Shown: positions 16,192-24,938 of the stretch, piece by piece | Layout: each line of letters opens with the position of its first letter | How positions within the stretch are numbered: position 1 is the stretch's first letter | DNA from: Clostridium sp. CAG:967 | Lineage (GTDB): Bacteria; Cyanobacteriota; Vampirovibrionia; Gastranaerophilales; Gastranaerophilaceae | Reading direction: 5' to 3' | Length of the DNA: 58,082 nucleotides | Assembly (NCBI GenBank): GCA_000433095.1 | Contig: HF991475.1 | Location: forward strand, 13,353-71,434 | Position numbers and translations under genes: made by a program | The notes under the pieces: model-generated | Databases searched by the model: none | Told to the model about the DNA's origin: nothing | What the model saw: only the letters and a program-made list of their open reading frames with translations

Positions 16192-17919
16192 TTAGTTCAT
16201 TGTTACTTTTCTATTAACATATTTCACATTGAAACCCCTATTTCGTCTTAGATAATCATCCATTTTAGAGATTTCATATTGGGTCATGAATGGTAAATCA
16301 GTAAGTTGTATATTTTCTTTTGTCAATATACATAAAACAACGGTATATTCATTTTCATGAAGCCTACCACTTAAAGGTAAAATCTCTTTAAAAGTATCTT
16401 TATTTTTTCCATTATTAATACTTTCTAGATTGCTAGATTCTTTTTCTATAAAATCAACCATTGTTTTTCTCGTGTCAGTATTAATTATAATAGCCTCAGA
16501 ATACAATTTTGCTTGGGTAAATAAGTGACTAAGGGATGCCGCCCCGGTTTTATATTTTTTTACATGAATTAATTCCTTATTTGTAGTTAATATATCGCAA
16601 ATTTCATAAAGTCTTTCATTCGCAATTTCTATTTTAGATTTATCAAATAGAAATAGATTATCATTATTTCTTACACATTCTTCATTAAATATTTCTTCTC
16701 TGTAATGACCAGACGATTCATCATAAATATTTATGTCATTTTTTAATTCTTCAACAAGAATACTTTCATCAAATTTTATATTATTGTCATTTAAATAATT
16801 ACTGACTGTTTGCTTGAAATCAGTTGAGATTTTCCTCCATAAACCATTATATAATATATAACATATATTATTTTGATCTAAGATTTCTGCAACTATACAC
16901 TGGAAAACTTTCCATTTGGAATATGTATTTTCAGTTTCTTTGTCATAAATAAATATGTTTCTATTTTGTAATCCAGAAATAGAAACTTTTTTATTTCTAA
17001 GAGTATTTATATACTCTACAAGATTCAATTCTTCGTGATTATTATCTTCATCTTTTTCATATTTAAAACTTATTCTATTTATATCTATAAATTCAGGTAC
17101 ACACAATGATATTTTATCAAAATGTGCATTATTAATTTCATTAACTAATTTTTGGTTTAGCTCTTCAACCTTATCTTCATCTTTTTCAAAAGACCAATTA
17201 TCAAAACTCTTAAATTCGGTATTTTTATAACTTTCGCAATTATATAAGTTATTTAATTCTATTGTAATCTCTTTAATATTTTCCCAAGTTAATGGTTTAT
17301 CTTTATTAAATTTTAGTTGTATTTTTTCTCCACCAGTTACACTAGATATGTAATCATACTGTTTCTTCGCCTTGCCAATAATCCTTTTGAAAAATTCATC
17401 ATTGTAATCTATATTAAATACGGATAATCCCGCACCTGATAAAATTTGTTTTTCTGATTGAATAGATATAGCTTCGTGTTGGGCCGTTTGAATCGATTTT
17501 ATTTCATCTGGATTACATATATTCATGGCCACTTTAATTCCGAAATCAGGAATAATTTTATTCTTATTAATATTTTTATCTCCACCAAGCCCAAAAGTAA
17601 TAGCATAAAAAGTATCCTTTTCATCCATTACGACCTTGTATAAAAGTAATCCCCTAGGATATCTATTCACATATTCTATTGAAATAGGGTCATCTAATAC
17701 TTCATTCATAAAACTAACCCATGGAATACTTGATGCATTCTTTTCTTTTGAATCTCCCTCTGAATACCACCATTTTCCTATAATATCATTGTTATTTATT
17801 GAAGCATAATTTAAAAAGGATTCCAATGGATGTCCTTGCTGATCTTTCTTGACACAATCTTCAAAAGTTTTAACAGTATTCTTGAACTTATATATTGAGA
17901 TTTGTTCTATGTCAGCCAT
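16192..17919 (-). CDS. TIGR04141/DUF6119 family sporadically distributed protein
   Basis: 575 aa, in the size range of the TIGR04141 (DUF6119) family, whose members are scattered among genomes by lateral transfer and often sit near restriction or other defence genes. Family-like features are the N-terminal IEQISIYKFKNTV start, the YPRGLLLYKV stretch, the FGLGGDKNI segment and the C-terminal block VKKYKTGAASLSHLFTQAKLYSEA followed by the LCILTKENI strand. The biochemical role is unknown. No membrane segment or signal peptide is visible. GGAAAGGA precedes the ATG at 17919. It is divergent from the DpnA-like methylase across about 150 bp, so both may share a control region. Confidence 0.75.
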   Translation of the reverse strand: MADIEQISIYKFKNTVKTFEDCVKKDQQGHPLESFLNYASINNNDIIGKWWYSEGDSKEKNASSIPWVSFMNEVLDDPISIEYVNRYPRGLLLYKVVMDEKDTFYAITFGLGGDKNINKNKIIPDFGIKVAMNICNPDEIKSIQTAQHEAISIQSEKQILSGAGLSVFNIDYNDEFFKRIIGKAKKQYDYISSVTGGEKIQLKFNKDKPLTWENIKEITIELNNLYNCESYKNTEFKSFDNWSFEKDEDKVEELNQKLVNEINNAHFDKISLCVPEFIDINRISFKYEKDEDNNHEELNLVEYINTLRNKKVSISGLQNRNIFIYDKETENTYSKWKVFQCIVAEILDQNNICYILYNGLWRKISTDFKQTVSNYLNDNNIKFDESILVEELKNDINIYDESSGHYREEIFNEECVRNNDNLFLFDKSKIEIANERLYEICDILTTNKELIHVKKYKTGAASLSHLFTQAKLYSEAIIINTDTRKTMVDFIEKESSNLESINNGKNKDTFKEILPLSGRLHENEYTVVLCILTKENIQLTDLPFMTQYEISKMDDYLRRNRGFNVKYVNRKVTMN

Positions 17920-18054
17920 AAAAGAATCCTTTCCATACTAATATCTAAATAATATCAGAAAAATTGATAATAATTAAAAATTTTAACATTTTATTAATTA
18001 TTCTAATTTAAGTTAAAACACAAACCTTTACATACAAAGATTTGTTTGCTTGTT

Positions 18055-18071
18055 TATAATATAATTAACCC
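18055..18071 (+). promoter_or_regulatory. -10 element next to a probably leaderless start
   Basis: TATAAT at 18055-18060 lies 11 bp before the ATG at 18072 with no ribosome-binding site between them. A start of transcription about 7 nt downstream would put the mRNA 5' end within a few bases of the ATG. No clear -35 box is seen at standard spacing. Confidence 0.4.
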
Positions 18072-18875
18072 ATGCAAAAGTTTTATGAAAAAGAGGATAT
18101 AACTTTATTTCAGGGGGATTGTATTGAAATTTTAGATAGGGCAACTCCTGAATCTATTGATATGATTTTTGTCGACCCGCCTTATAGGCTTTCCAATGGT
18201 GGAATAACTTGCCAATCCGGCAAGGTTGTTTCTGTTAACAAAGGAAAATGGGATGAAAGCCAAGGTTTGGATGAGGATTTTGAATTTCATAAAAAATGGA
18301 TTAATGCTTGCAAAAGAGTTTTAAAACCCAACGGTACAATTTGGATATCAGGAACTTATCATTCAATCTATGCTTGTGGTTTTGCTTTGCAAAAAGCAGG
18401 TTTTAAAATTCTGAACGACATCTGTTGGTTTAAACCGAATGCTTCACCGAATATGAGTTGCAGATATTTTACAGCAAGCCATGAAACTTTATTATGGGCA
18501 AGAAAAGACCACAAAGGTAAGCATACTTTCAATTATGAAGAAATGAAAAATGGGGATTGGGGCGATGATATTCTTAAAAAGCCAAACAAACAAATGCGTT
18601 CGGTTTGGCAAATAGATACTCCAAAGCCATCAGAAAAAGAATTCGGCAAACACCCGACTCAAAAACCTTTAGAATTGTTAAGGCGCATAATCCTTGCATC
18701 AACTAATAAAGGCGATTTAATACTCGATCCATTCACAGGAAGCTCAACTACTGGTATAATGGCATTAGAGTTAGACCGGAAATTTATTGGAATAGACTTA
18801 GAAAAAGAATACTTAGACCTTTCAATTAAAAGGTTTAAGCAAGTATTTTCAAAGAAAGACAAAGCATGGCAGTAG
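18072..18875 (+). CDS. DpnA-like adenine DNA methyltransferase (GATC, beta class)
   Basis: 267 aa, almost the length of DpnA (M2.DpnII), with close resemblance along the chain: DMIFVDPPYRLSNGG (motif IV, DPPY at 35-38), KWINACKRVLKPNGTIWISG, then SCRYFTASHETLLWARK and GKHPTQKPLELLRRIILAS, then DPFTGSSTTG (motif I) near 219. The DPPY-before-FxGxG order marks a beta-class N6-adenine methylase. DpnA methylates GATC and also single-stranded DNA, protecting incoming or newly established elements. It overlaps the DpnM-like gene by 10 bp, and a MutH-like nuclease gene follows convergently. The GATC specificity is inferred from the family and from both partners. Confidence 0.88.
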   Translation: MQKFYEKEDITLFQGDCIEILDRATPESIDMIFVDPPYRLSNGGITCQSGKVVSVNKGKWDESQGLDEDFEFHKKWINACKRVLKPNGTIWISGTYHSIYACGFALQKAGFKILNDICWFKPNASPNMSCRYFTASHETLLWARKDHKGKHTFNYEEMKNGDWGDDILKKPNKQMRSVWQIDTPKPSEKEFGKHPTQKPLELLRRIILASTNKGDLILDPFTGSSTTGIMALELDRKFIGIDLEKEYLDLSIKRFKQVFSKKDKAWQ

Positions 18876-19705
18876 TTTTAGAACAATTGAAAAGCGAAAC
18901 ATATCCGATTGTTAAATGGGTCGGCGGCAAACGTCAGCTTATGTTTGAATTGCTAAAAAATATGCCCAAAGAATACAACAGATATTTTGAACCTTTTATC
19001 GGTGGCGGAGCTTTGTTCTTTGAGTTACAACCCCAAAATGCTTATATTTCCGATATGAATGAAGAATTAATCAACCTTTATTCAGTTGTTAGAGATAATG
19101 TTTATGAACTTATTGAAGATTTAAGCAAGCACGAAGTTTCAAAAGAATATTTTTTAGGAATTCGAAATATTGATAGAACTGAAAAATATGCAGAATTGTC
19201 AGATGTAGAAAGAGCAAGTCGTTTTATTTATTTGAATAGAACCTGTTTTAACGGCATGTATAGAGTTAATTCTCATGGGCAGTTTAACGTTCCGTTTGGA
19301 CATTACAAAAATCCTCGAATCATTGATGAAAACAATCTTTTAAATTGTTCTAAACTATTAAAAAAGACTGAAATTAAGTGTGCTGATTTTTCAGAAATTT
19401 TAACTAAGGTTAAAAAAGGTGATTTTGTTTATTTTGACCCACCTTATGTACCATTGAATGAGACTTCAAGTTTCACTTCATATACAAAAGACGGATTTGA
19501 TATTGATATGCAATTCAAACTGCGAGATGTTTGCGATGAATTAGATTCAAAGGGTGTTAAATTTATGCTTTCTAATTCAGATACAAAATTAGTAAATGAA
19601 TTATATGCAAATTATGAAATTAAAAAAGTTTTTGCTTCTCGTCAAATTAATGCAAATGCTGATGGCAGAGGCAAAATTACAGAAGTTTTAGTGAGAAACT
19701 ACTAA
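18866..19705 (+). CDS. Dam/DpnM-like adenine DNA methyltransferase (GATC, alpha class)
   Basis: 279 aa, similar in length to Dam and DpnM. VKWVGGKRQL at about 16-25 and FEPFIGGGALFF near 41 form the SAM-binding motifs. LNRTCFNGMYRVNSHGQFNVPFG is the conserved central block of Dam-type enzymes. DPPYVPL lies near 191. It methylates N6 of adenine in GATC (family knowledge). Its start lies inside the DpnA-like gene and its stop overlaps the stop of the opposing MutH-like nuclease by 4 bp, a very compact restriction-modification set. Confidence 0.92.
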   Translation: MAVVLEQLKSETYPIVKWVGGKRQLMFELLKNMPKEYNRYFEPFIGGGALFFELQPQNAYISDMNEELINLYSVVRDNVYELIEDLSKHEVSKEYFLGIRNIDRTEKYAELSDVERASRFIYLNRTCFNGMYRVNSHGQFNVPFGHYKNPRIIDENNLLNCSKLLKKTEIKCADFSEILTKVKKGDFVYFDPPYVPLNETSSFTSYTKDGFDIDMQFKLRDVCDELDSKGVKFMLSNSDTKLVNELYANYEIKKVFASRQINANADGRGKITEVLVRNY

Positions 19706-20319
19706 TTTTTATCTTGCAAAATCCTCTTTAAAAAAGAAGTTCTAGCATAGAATGCTCTTGTTTTGGGGGCACCGTTACCTTGCCCTTTTGTTCTTGGTTG
19801 AATCCATTTCCCCATTCTACCAGTAAGACCATTTACTCCCTTTGTTTTTAAACAAGTTCTAGTTTCTTCATAATCAGCTTCAATTTCTTCATATAATTCT
19901 TTATCATCATCTATATCAAATTGAAATGCACTACATAATTCGGAACGGGGTTCTGATTTGTCATACCACATCCTTGTTATAATTAACAAACAATTAAGTT
20001 TCAATTTTAGATGACTATTATCAAAGTCATTATTAATAACATCTTCAGGATTTATCATTGTTATAGCCATAGTTTCTTTTGGAACAATTAAACCTGATTT
20101 TAATTTTTTCATAGAAACAGTTTTTAGTTCCCAATCTCCAAAATCTGGTGATTGCAAACAATTACGAGGTAAGCCTAAGTGACATTCCACAACGTGACCA
20201 ACCCAACCTTTATTTTTCTTCCCCTCTTTAAACAAAGTAACACCACAGGTTTCTGCGATTTCTACTAAATCTTTCCCTATAATTTCTTGTAACTTTTCAG
20301 TTGCTTCATCTCTATTCAT
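19702..20319 (-). CDS. MutH/Sau3AI-family endonuclease (GATC restriction enzyme)
   Basis: 205 aa, close to the length of a single MutH domain (about 229 aa). The catalytic residues align with MutH: E45 in GHVVEC, then D59 in PDFGD, E64 and K66 in WELKT. The E-to-D spacing of 14 equals that of MutH (E56, D70). MutH and Sau3AI cut unmethylated GATC. Beside two DpnII-type methylases it should be the restriction partner, in place of the unrelated DpnII nuclease. A single domain would have to dimerise or nick, unlike the two-domain Sau3AI. It is convergent with the DpnM-like gene. There is no MutS/MutL nearby, which argues against a mismatch-repair role. Confidence 0.85.
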   Translation of the reverse strand: MNRDEATEKLQEIIGKDLVEIAETCGVTLFKEGKKNKGWVGHVVECHLGLPRNCLQSPDFGDWELKTVSMKKLKSGLIVPKETMAITMINPEDVINNDFDNSHLKLKLNCLLIITRMWYDKSEPRSELCSAFQFDIDDDKELYEEIEADYEETRTCLKTKGVNGLTGRMGKWIQPRTKGQGNGAPKTRAFYARTSFLKRILQDKN

Positions 20320-20328
20320 AGAGTTATT

Positions 20329-20457
20329 CTATTGCACACAAGAGAAATAAACAACCCATCCTAAAAAGTATTTCTTTCTAAACTCAAGCCATTTGTGAAT
20401 TAAGTCTAATCTTGCGAGTGCGATTTGTTTTGATTTTTCCAATGTGAAGTTTGTCAT
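20329..20457 (-). CDS. possible 42-aa small protein or tail of a decayed gene
   Basis: ATG at 20457 has GAGGT 9 nt upstream and reads MTNFTLEKSKQIALARLDLI..., a plausible small helical basic protein ending in a hydrophobic stretch (YFLGWVVYFSCVQ). It overlaps in another frame an open stretch from about 20645 to 20458 (SARIVRFELSFNLDMC...IQDLMFTLKRAINVCEVIL) that looks protein-like but has no good start. The two may be one gene split by a frameshift. No family is recognised. Confidence 0.3.
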   Translation of the reverse strand: MTNFTLEKSKQIALARLDLIHKWLEFRKKYFLGWVVYFSCVQ

Positions 20458-21154
20458 ATAAAATTACCTCACACACATTAATCGCTCGTTTTAGAGTAAA
20501 CATCAAGTCCTGAATTTCAATCTCAGGGACATTTCGACACATATCTAGATTAAAAGATAATTCAAAACGGACAATTCTTGCACTAAAAGTATCAGGGCTA
20601 AAACTCAAACACCATGCGAGATAGATACCGAAATAGATTTAGAATTACAGAATATTAGTGCAATTTAGTGCAAAAACTGACCGCAAATCTCAATATTATA
20701 AATTATCCTCAAATGCCCGAAATTCGGCATCATAGCAAATAAAAACGCATCCAAACTGTCCTGATAAGTTATAGTAACTACAAAATTATAACCTGACGGA
20801 TAAATTTAAAAGAGGGAATGTGAATATAATTTAGGTGTTGTTTGAATTTTACCCACTTCCCTCGTTTTAAGAAACATTATCCTTTTTATCCTTTATTTAT
20901 CCTTTTTTTCTGTTAGTTACGCAAGTTCTGCCTCAAACTCGGATAAAGTTTGAATTTAAGCAAGGATAGAAAAAGGATAAAACTTCCTAGCGGTGGGAAG
21001 GCAAAAGCTATTACAGAATTAGTAAATCTGGTCAACAGCTTTTGGTTGTAATTTGGAGTAGTATGCTCATAATGATTTTTAATTAAAAATGCAAACCATA
21101 AGTTATAAATTGCACTTTTCTTATATTTATTATATTATTAACTAGGGAATATCA
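20458..21154. other. long intergenic stretch with gene remnant and iteron-like repeats
   Basis: About 700 bp between the MutH-like gene region and the first m5C methylase. The left part keeps a protein-like minus-strand reading (about 20645-20458) without a start codon. At 20773-20785 GTAACTACAAAAT repeats the first 13 bases around the long direct repeat, perhaps a decayed third copy. The repeats at 20878-20982 are listed separately. No complete gene is seen. Confidence 0.5.
20878..20982. repeat. TATCCTTT iteron-like cluster with inverted copies
   Basis: TATCCTTT occurs at 20878-20885, 20887-20894 and 20898-20905, and its inverse occurs as GGATAAAG (20941), AAGGATA (20962) and AAAGGATAAAA (20973). 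Spacing near one helical turn between the direct copies suggests a cooperative protein-binding array, either an operator for the following methylase operon or a relic plasmid origin. No replication gene is present in the island. Confidence 0.45.
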
Positions 21155-22243
21155 ATGAAAAAGAAGACTCCAGAAAATAAGAAAATATATGGGATTTCTC
21201 TGTTTTCAAGTGCTGGAATTGGGGAGTTATATTTCAATGACATAAATATTGATATTGTTGTTGCAAATGAATTAATTCCAAAAAGAGCTGAATTATATAA
21301 GCATGCTTATTCTAATGCGAATGTTATTGTTGGTGATATTTGTAATAAAAAAGTATTCCAAAACATAATTAATGTTGCGAAAAAATACAAAATAGAATTT
21401 ATGCTGATTTCGCCACCATGCCAAGGATTTAGTGTCGCAGGAAAAAATCGTTCGCAACAGAGCATAGAAGTTGACAATCGTAATTATTTAATTTTACAAG
21501 CTATTAAAATTATTAAAGAATTTAAACCAAGTTATATACTTATAGAAAATGTTCCAACATTTTTGACTGCAAAATTATTAATTGATAATGAATATTATTC
21601 ATTGGAAAGTTTATTGAATAAAGAGTTTGGTAATTTATATAATATTGATGCAAAAGTGTTAGATGCTGCCGATTATGGCGTTCCTCAACATAGAAAAAGA
21701 GCTATTACAAAGCTTTATAAAAAGAATTTAGAATGGAATTGGCCACAAAAACAAAATAAATTGGTATCCGTGAAGGAAGCTATCGGAAATCTTCCGAGTC
21801 TTGAATCTGGTCAAAAATCAAATTTAAAATGGCATTTTGCAAGAATACACGCAGATTCACACATAGAATGGTTACGACATACGCCAACGGGCAAATCTGC
21901 ATTTGATAATAAAGATTTTTATCCTAAAAAACCAGACGGAACGCCAATAAAAGGATATAATTCTTCTTATAGAAGAATTCGCTGGGATGAACCTGCCCCA
22001 ACTATAACAATGAGAAATGATGCTATTAGCTCTCAAAGAAACGTTCATCCAGGAAGATTAAAACCTGATGGTACATATTCTGATGCGAGGGTTCTAACGC
22101 CACTTGAACTCATGATAATAAATTCAATGCCAACAAATTGGAATATTCCTGATGATACCCCCGAGATATTAGTTAGACAATGCATTGGAGAATCAATACC
22201 ACCTCTTTTGCTTAAACAAGTCGCAGGTATGATAAATGGATAA
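21155..22243 (+). CDS. C5-cytosine DNA methyltransferase (first of pair)
   Basis: 362 aa Dcm-type enzyme. Motif I is degenerate (SLFSSAGIGELYF). Motif IV is SPPCQGFSVAGKNR, with the catalytic Cys near residue 87. Motif VI is LIENVPTF, motif VIII is PQHRKRAI and motif X lies at CIGESIPPLL near the C terminus. It methylates C5 of cytosine in one strand of the recognition site. AGGGA precedes the ATG. It overlaps the second, paralogous methylase by 8 bp; two methylases for one nuclease usually mean an asymmetric recognition sequence with one enzyme per strand (established for type IIS systems). Confidence 0.92.
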   Translation: MKKKTPENKKIYGISLFSSAGIGELYFNDINIDIVVANELIPKRAELYKHAYSNANVIVGDICNKKVFQNIINVAKKYKIEFMLISPPCQGFSVAGKNRSQQSIEVDNRNYLILQAIKIIKEFKPSYILIENVPTFLTAKLLIDNEYYSLESLLNKEFGNLYNIDAKVLDAADYGVPQHRKRAITKLYKKNLEWNWPQKQNKLVSVKEAIGNLPSLESGQKSNLKWHFARIHADSHIEWLRHTPTGKSAFDNKDFYPKKPDGTPIKGYNSSYRRIRWDEPAPTITMRNDAISSQRNVHPGRLKPDGTYSDARVLTPLELMIINSMPTNWNIPDDTPEILVRQCIGESIPPLLLKQVAGMING

Positions 22244-23300
22244 AATTAAAGGTATATCATTGTGTTCAAGTGCAGGAATTGGAGAATTGCTTTTATCTAA
22301 AAGCAATATAGATATTATTTGTGCAAATGAGCTAATAGAAAAGAGGGCTGACTGTTACAAATATCTTCATAAACAAACAAAAATGTTATTAGGAAGTATT
22401 CAAGATTCTGCAATAAAGAAACAAATTATAGATATAACAAAAGAAAACAATGCAAAATTTCTACTTGCAACACCGCCGTGTCAAGGAGTAAGTACTTTAG
22501 GAAAAAATAAAAAACAACAACAATTTGAAAAAGACAAAAGAAATTTTTTAATCTTCGATATTATTGACATAGTCGATTCTGCTGATTTTGACTATGTATT
22601 AATAGAGAATGTTCCACGCTTTTTAGAAATGAAATTTCCATACAACAATCAATTTCTTACTTTAAATGAAATTTTAGAAGATAAATATAACCATAATTAT
22701 ATTATTGAAACACAAGTGTTGAATGCAAAAGATTATGGAATTTCTCAAAGTAGACCAAGAGCCATAATTAAAATGTATAAAAAAGGTTTAAAATGGAAAA
22801 ATCCAAAAAAACAAAAAGAAATACCCTTAAAGGATGCCATTGGATATTTGCCGAGTTTAGAATCAGGGGAAAAATCTAATATTAAATGGCATAATGCAAA
22901 AATTCAAAATAGTAGAGCTGTTGAGGCATTAATGCATACCCCAACAGGTAGGTCTGCTCTTGCAAATGAAGTATATTATCCGAAAAAAGAAAATGGGGAA
23001 AGAATAAAAGGATTTCATAATACTTTTAAAAGAATGAATTGGAATGAACCAGCACCAGCAAGAACAACATTTTGTGGAAGTATGAGCTCTCATAACAATG
23101 TGCATCCCGGAAGATTGAAATCTGATGGCACATATTCTGATGCAAGAGTTTTAACATTATTAGAAACCTTTATTGTTCATTCAATACCTAAAAATATAGA
23201 TTTCCCAAAAAATGCAACAGATACTTTTATAAGAACAATGATTGGAGAGTCTATTCCACCATTATTATTATATAAGATTATATCTGGAATAGGAGGTTAA
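22236..23300 (+). CDS. C5-cytosine DNA methyltransferase (second of pair)
   Basis: 354 aa, clearly paralogous to the preceding enzyme: SLCSSAGIGELLL, TPPCQGVSTLGKNK, LIENVPRF, SQSRPRAI, the HPGRLKSDGTYSDARVLT block and a terminal MIGESIPPLLL are shared in order. Differences are concentrated between motifs VIII and IX, where the target-recognition region lies, consistent with reading the other strand of an asymmetric site. The start is inside the first methylase gene, and the stop is followed directly by the endonuclease ATG. Confidence 0.92.
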   Translation: MDKIKGISLCSSAGIGELLLSKSNIDIICANELIEKRADCYKYLHKQTKMLLGSIQDSAIKKQIIDITKENNAKFLLATPPCQGVSTLGKNKKQQQFEKDKRNFLIFDIIDIVDSADFDYVLIENVPRFLEMKFPYNNQFLTLNEILEDKYNHNYIIETQVLNAKDYGISQSRPRAIIKMYKKGLKWKNPKKQKEIPLKDAIGYLPSLESGEKSNIKWHNAKIQNSRAVEALMHTPTGRSALANEVYYPKKENGERIKGFHNTFKRMNWNEPAPARTTFCGSMSSHNNVHPGRLKSDGTYSDARVLTLLETFIVHSIPKNIDFPKNATDTFIRTMIGESIPPLLLYKIISGIGG

Positions 23301-24773
23301 ATGCCGGTTCAAGTGGAAGATGAACGAATAATTTTGTATAAGCATACTTGCAAATATGACTTAATAAAAGCGATAGCATTAGATGTTAAAAATAATTGCA
23401 ATAATGATATATCTAACGAAGAAAAACATAGAATGCAAGACCGTTTAGCATTAATAGGTATGTACAAAACAAGAAATCCTCAAGAAAGACCTCTTGATGC
23501 AATTAACCATAGAATTAACACTCTTCAATATTGGATGTTTGGTTATAAACATAAAATAGGTAGAGATTTAAAATTCATTTTTAGCCCTTTGGGTAACTTA
23601 TTTTTAAAACATATTGAAGACGAAGCAAAACTTCAAAAAATATTTATAGCGATGTTATTTGCAATGCAGTTTCCTCATCCTGGAAGTGGTACTCCACATA
23701 AGTTTAATTTATATTTATTTAGACTTATTTTTAAGCTAATGTTAGATTCAAGACTAAATGGAAGGTTATATAATCAAGAGTACGAATGCATCTTGGCATT
23801 TTTAGAAACGATTAATCCTCAAAGCTATGAAACATTAGTTCAAAATATACTAAATATGCGCAGAAAATCAAATGAAGAATTGGCATTAATTTTAAAAGAA
23901 AAAGAACATACTTATGTAAATAATGTTCACGAGTGGGAAACCTTTACTCAAACACTATTTGAACAAATTGGACTTATCAAAAAACATGATGGAGATTTTT
24001 TGTGCAAATTGTATCATCCTTCAAATGAATGCAGCAAAAGCCAACCAACGGGAAGAAATGCAATTAGAGGATATATAACACTAAATACTGAATTAATTTC
24101 CTTTATTTCTTTATTGCTAGAAAATTATTGTTTTGATGAGTTACCGTTGAGTTTAAAAGACGAAGAAAGATTAGAAATAGATGTCGTTAAAGAAATATAT
24201 AGTTTTTATCCTCAAGAACTTTTAAAAGAGATTGGAGAGTATGATCCTGTTATTGATGAACTTTTAAAATTACCAAAATTGATAGACCATTATGCTTCAA
24301 ATGAAGAACATGGCGATTGTTATAAGTTTGAAGAAACTTTAACAGATGGTTTTAATATGTTTTATAATGTAGAAGCAAAATGGCGTGGTGGTGCAGGTAA
24401 CACAGATATAGAATGTTTATATGAACATATTTCCAGAAAGAAAAAATTTGCAGTTGACGGTAAATCTACTGCAAATAAATTATCATCTTTAAATGCTGGT
24501 AGATTAAGGGTTCATAGAGAAAAAATTGGTGGTAAATATACAATTGTTATAACACCCAAGTATGTACCTGCGGTTAAACAAGATATATATAATGAGCCGA
24601 TTGTAATTATTACATCAAGTACATTCTCGGAGTACTTGTATAACTGCATATCCCACAATGTTAGAGATATAGACTATACGGATTTTGATGAAATTATTAT
24701 GAATAATTTAGGAACTGATATAAGTAAAAAAATATCCGATTTAACTTTAAAAAAATTTGGTGCTTGTGCATAA
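23301..24773 (+). CDS. type II (probably type IIS) restriction endonuclease
   Basis: 490 aa, translated from an ideal AGGAGG site right after two m5C methylases. The C-terminal part resembles the PD-(D/E)XK domain of the AlwI/N.BstNBI/FokI group: GNTDIECLYEH, a Phe-Ala-Val strand and DGKST (catalytic D-x-E and xGK), followed by LRVHREKIGGKYTIVITPKYVP. An N-terminal helical region of about 380 residues is probably for DNA recognition. Methylase pairs of the C5 type protect asymmetric C-containing sites in known systems such as HgaI; the actual site here cannot be read from the sequence. GC-poor codon use matches the rest of the island. Confidence 0.75.
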   Translation: MPVQVEDERIILYKHTCKYDLIKAIALDVKNNCNNDISNEEKHRMQDRLALIGMYKTRNPQERPLDAINHRINTLQYWMFGYKHKIGRDLKFIFSPLGNLFLKHIEDEAKLQKIFIAMLFAMQFPHPGSGTPHKFNLYLFRLIFKLMLDSRLNGRLYNQEYECILAFLETINPQSYETLVQNILNMRRKSNEELALILKEKEHTYVNNVHEWETFTQTLFEQIGLIKKHDGDFLCKLYHPSNECSKSQPTGRNAIRGYITLNTELISFISLLLENYCFDELPLSLKDEERLEIDVVKEIYSFYPQELLKEIGEYDPVIDELLKLPKLIDHYASNEEHGDCYKFEETLTDGFNMFYNVEAKWRGGAGNTDIECLYEHISRKKKFAVDGKSTANKLSSLNAGRLRVHREKIGGKYTIVITPKYVPAVKQDIYNEPIVIITSSTFSEYLYNCISHNVRDIDYTDFDEIIMNNLGTDISKKISDLTLKKFGACA

Positions 24774-24860
24774 TAATTAAACAATGCATAGGTCGGTTTT
24801 ACTAAACCTACAATAAAAACTCTTATTTTATCTGCTACTTTTTACCAAACTGCAAGTAAA

Positions 24861-24893
24861 ACTACAAAAATGATTTAAAAAATGTTAACAGTT
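24861..24893. repeat. right copy of long direct repeat (candidate att site)
   Basis: 33 bp starting ACTACAAAAATG, near-perfect copy of 16003-16034. It lies between the restriction endonuclease stop and the tRNA-Ser terminator, about 46 bp from the tRNA 3' end, a usual place for the chromosomal junction of an integrated element. Confidence 0.7.
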
Positions 24894-24906
24894 TCCAGAC
24901 AAACTA

Positions 24907-24934
24907 CTAAAAAAGAGCCTTTTCAGGCTCTTTC
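24907..24934 (-). terminator. intrinsic terminator of tRNA-Ser
   Basis: On the minus strand, AAAGAGCC pairs with GGCTCTTT across a short TGAAAA loop and is followed by a T run. It lies immediately after the tRNA-Ser 3' end. Confidence 0.8.
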
Positions 24935-24938
24935 AAAA

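Noticed and set aside
19702..20319. Mismatch-repair MutH
   Set aside because: Placed between GATC methylases of the DpnII type in a mobile cassette, with no mutS or mutL nearby; a restriction role fits better.
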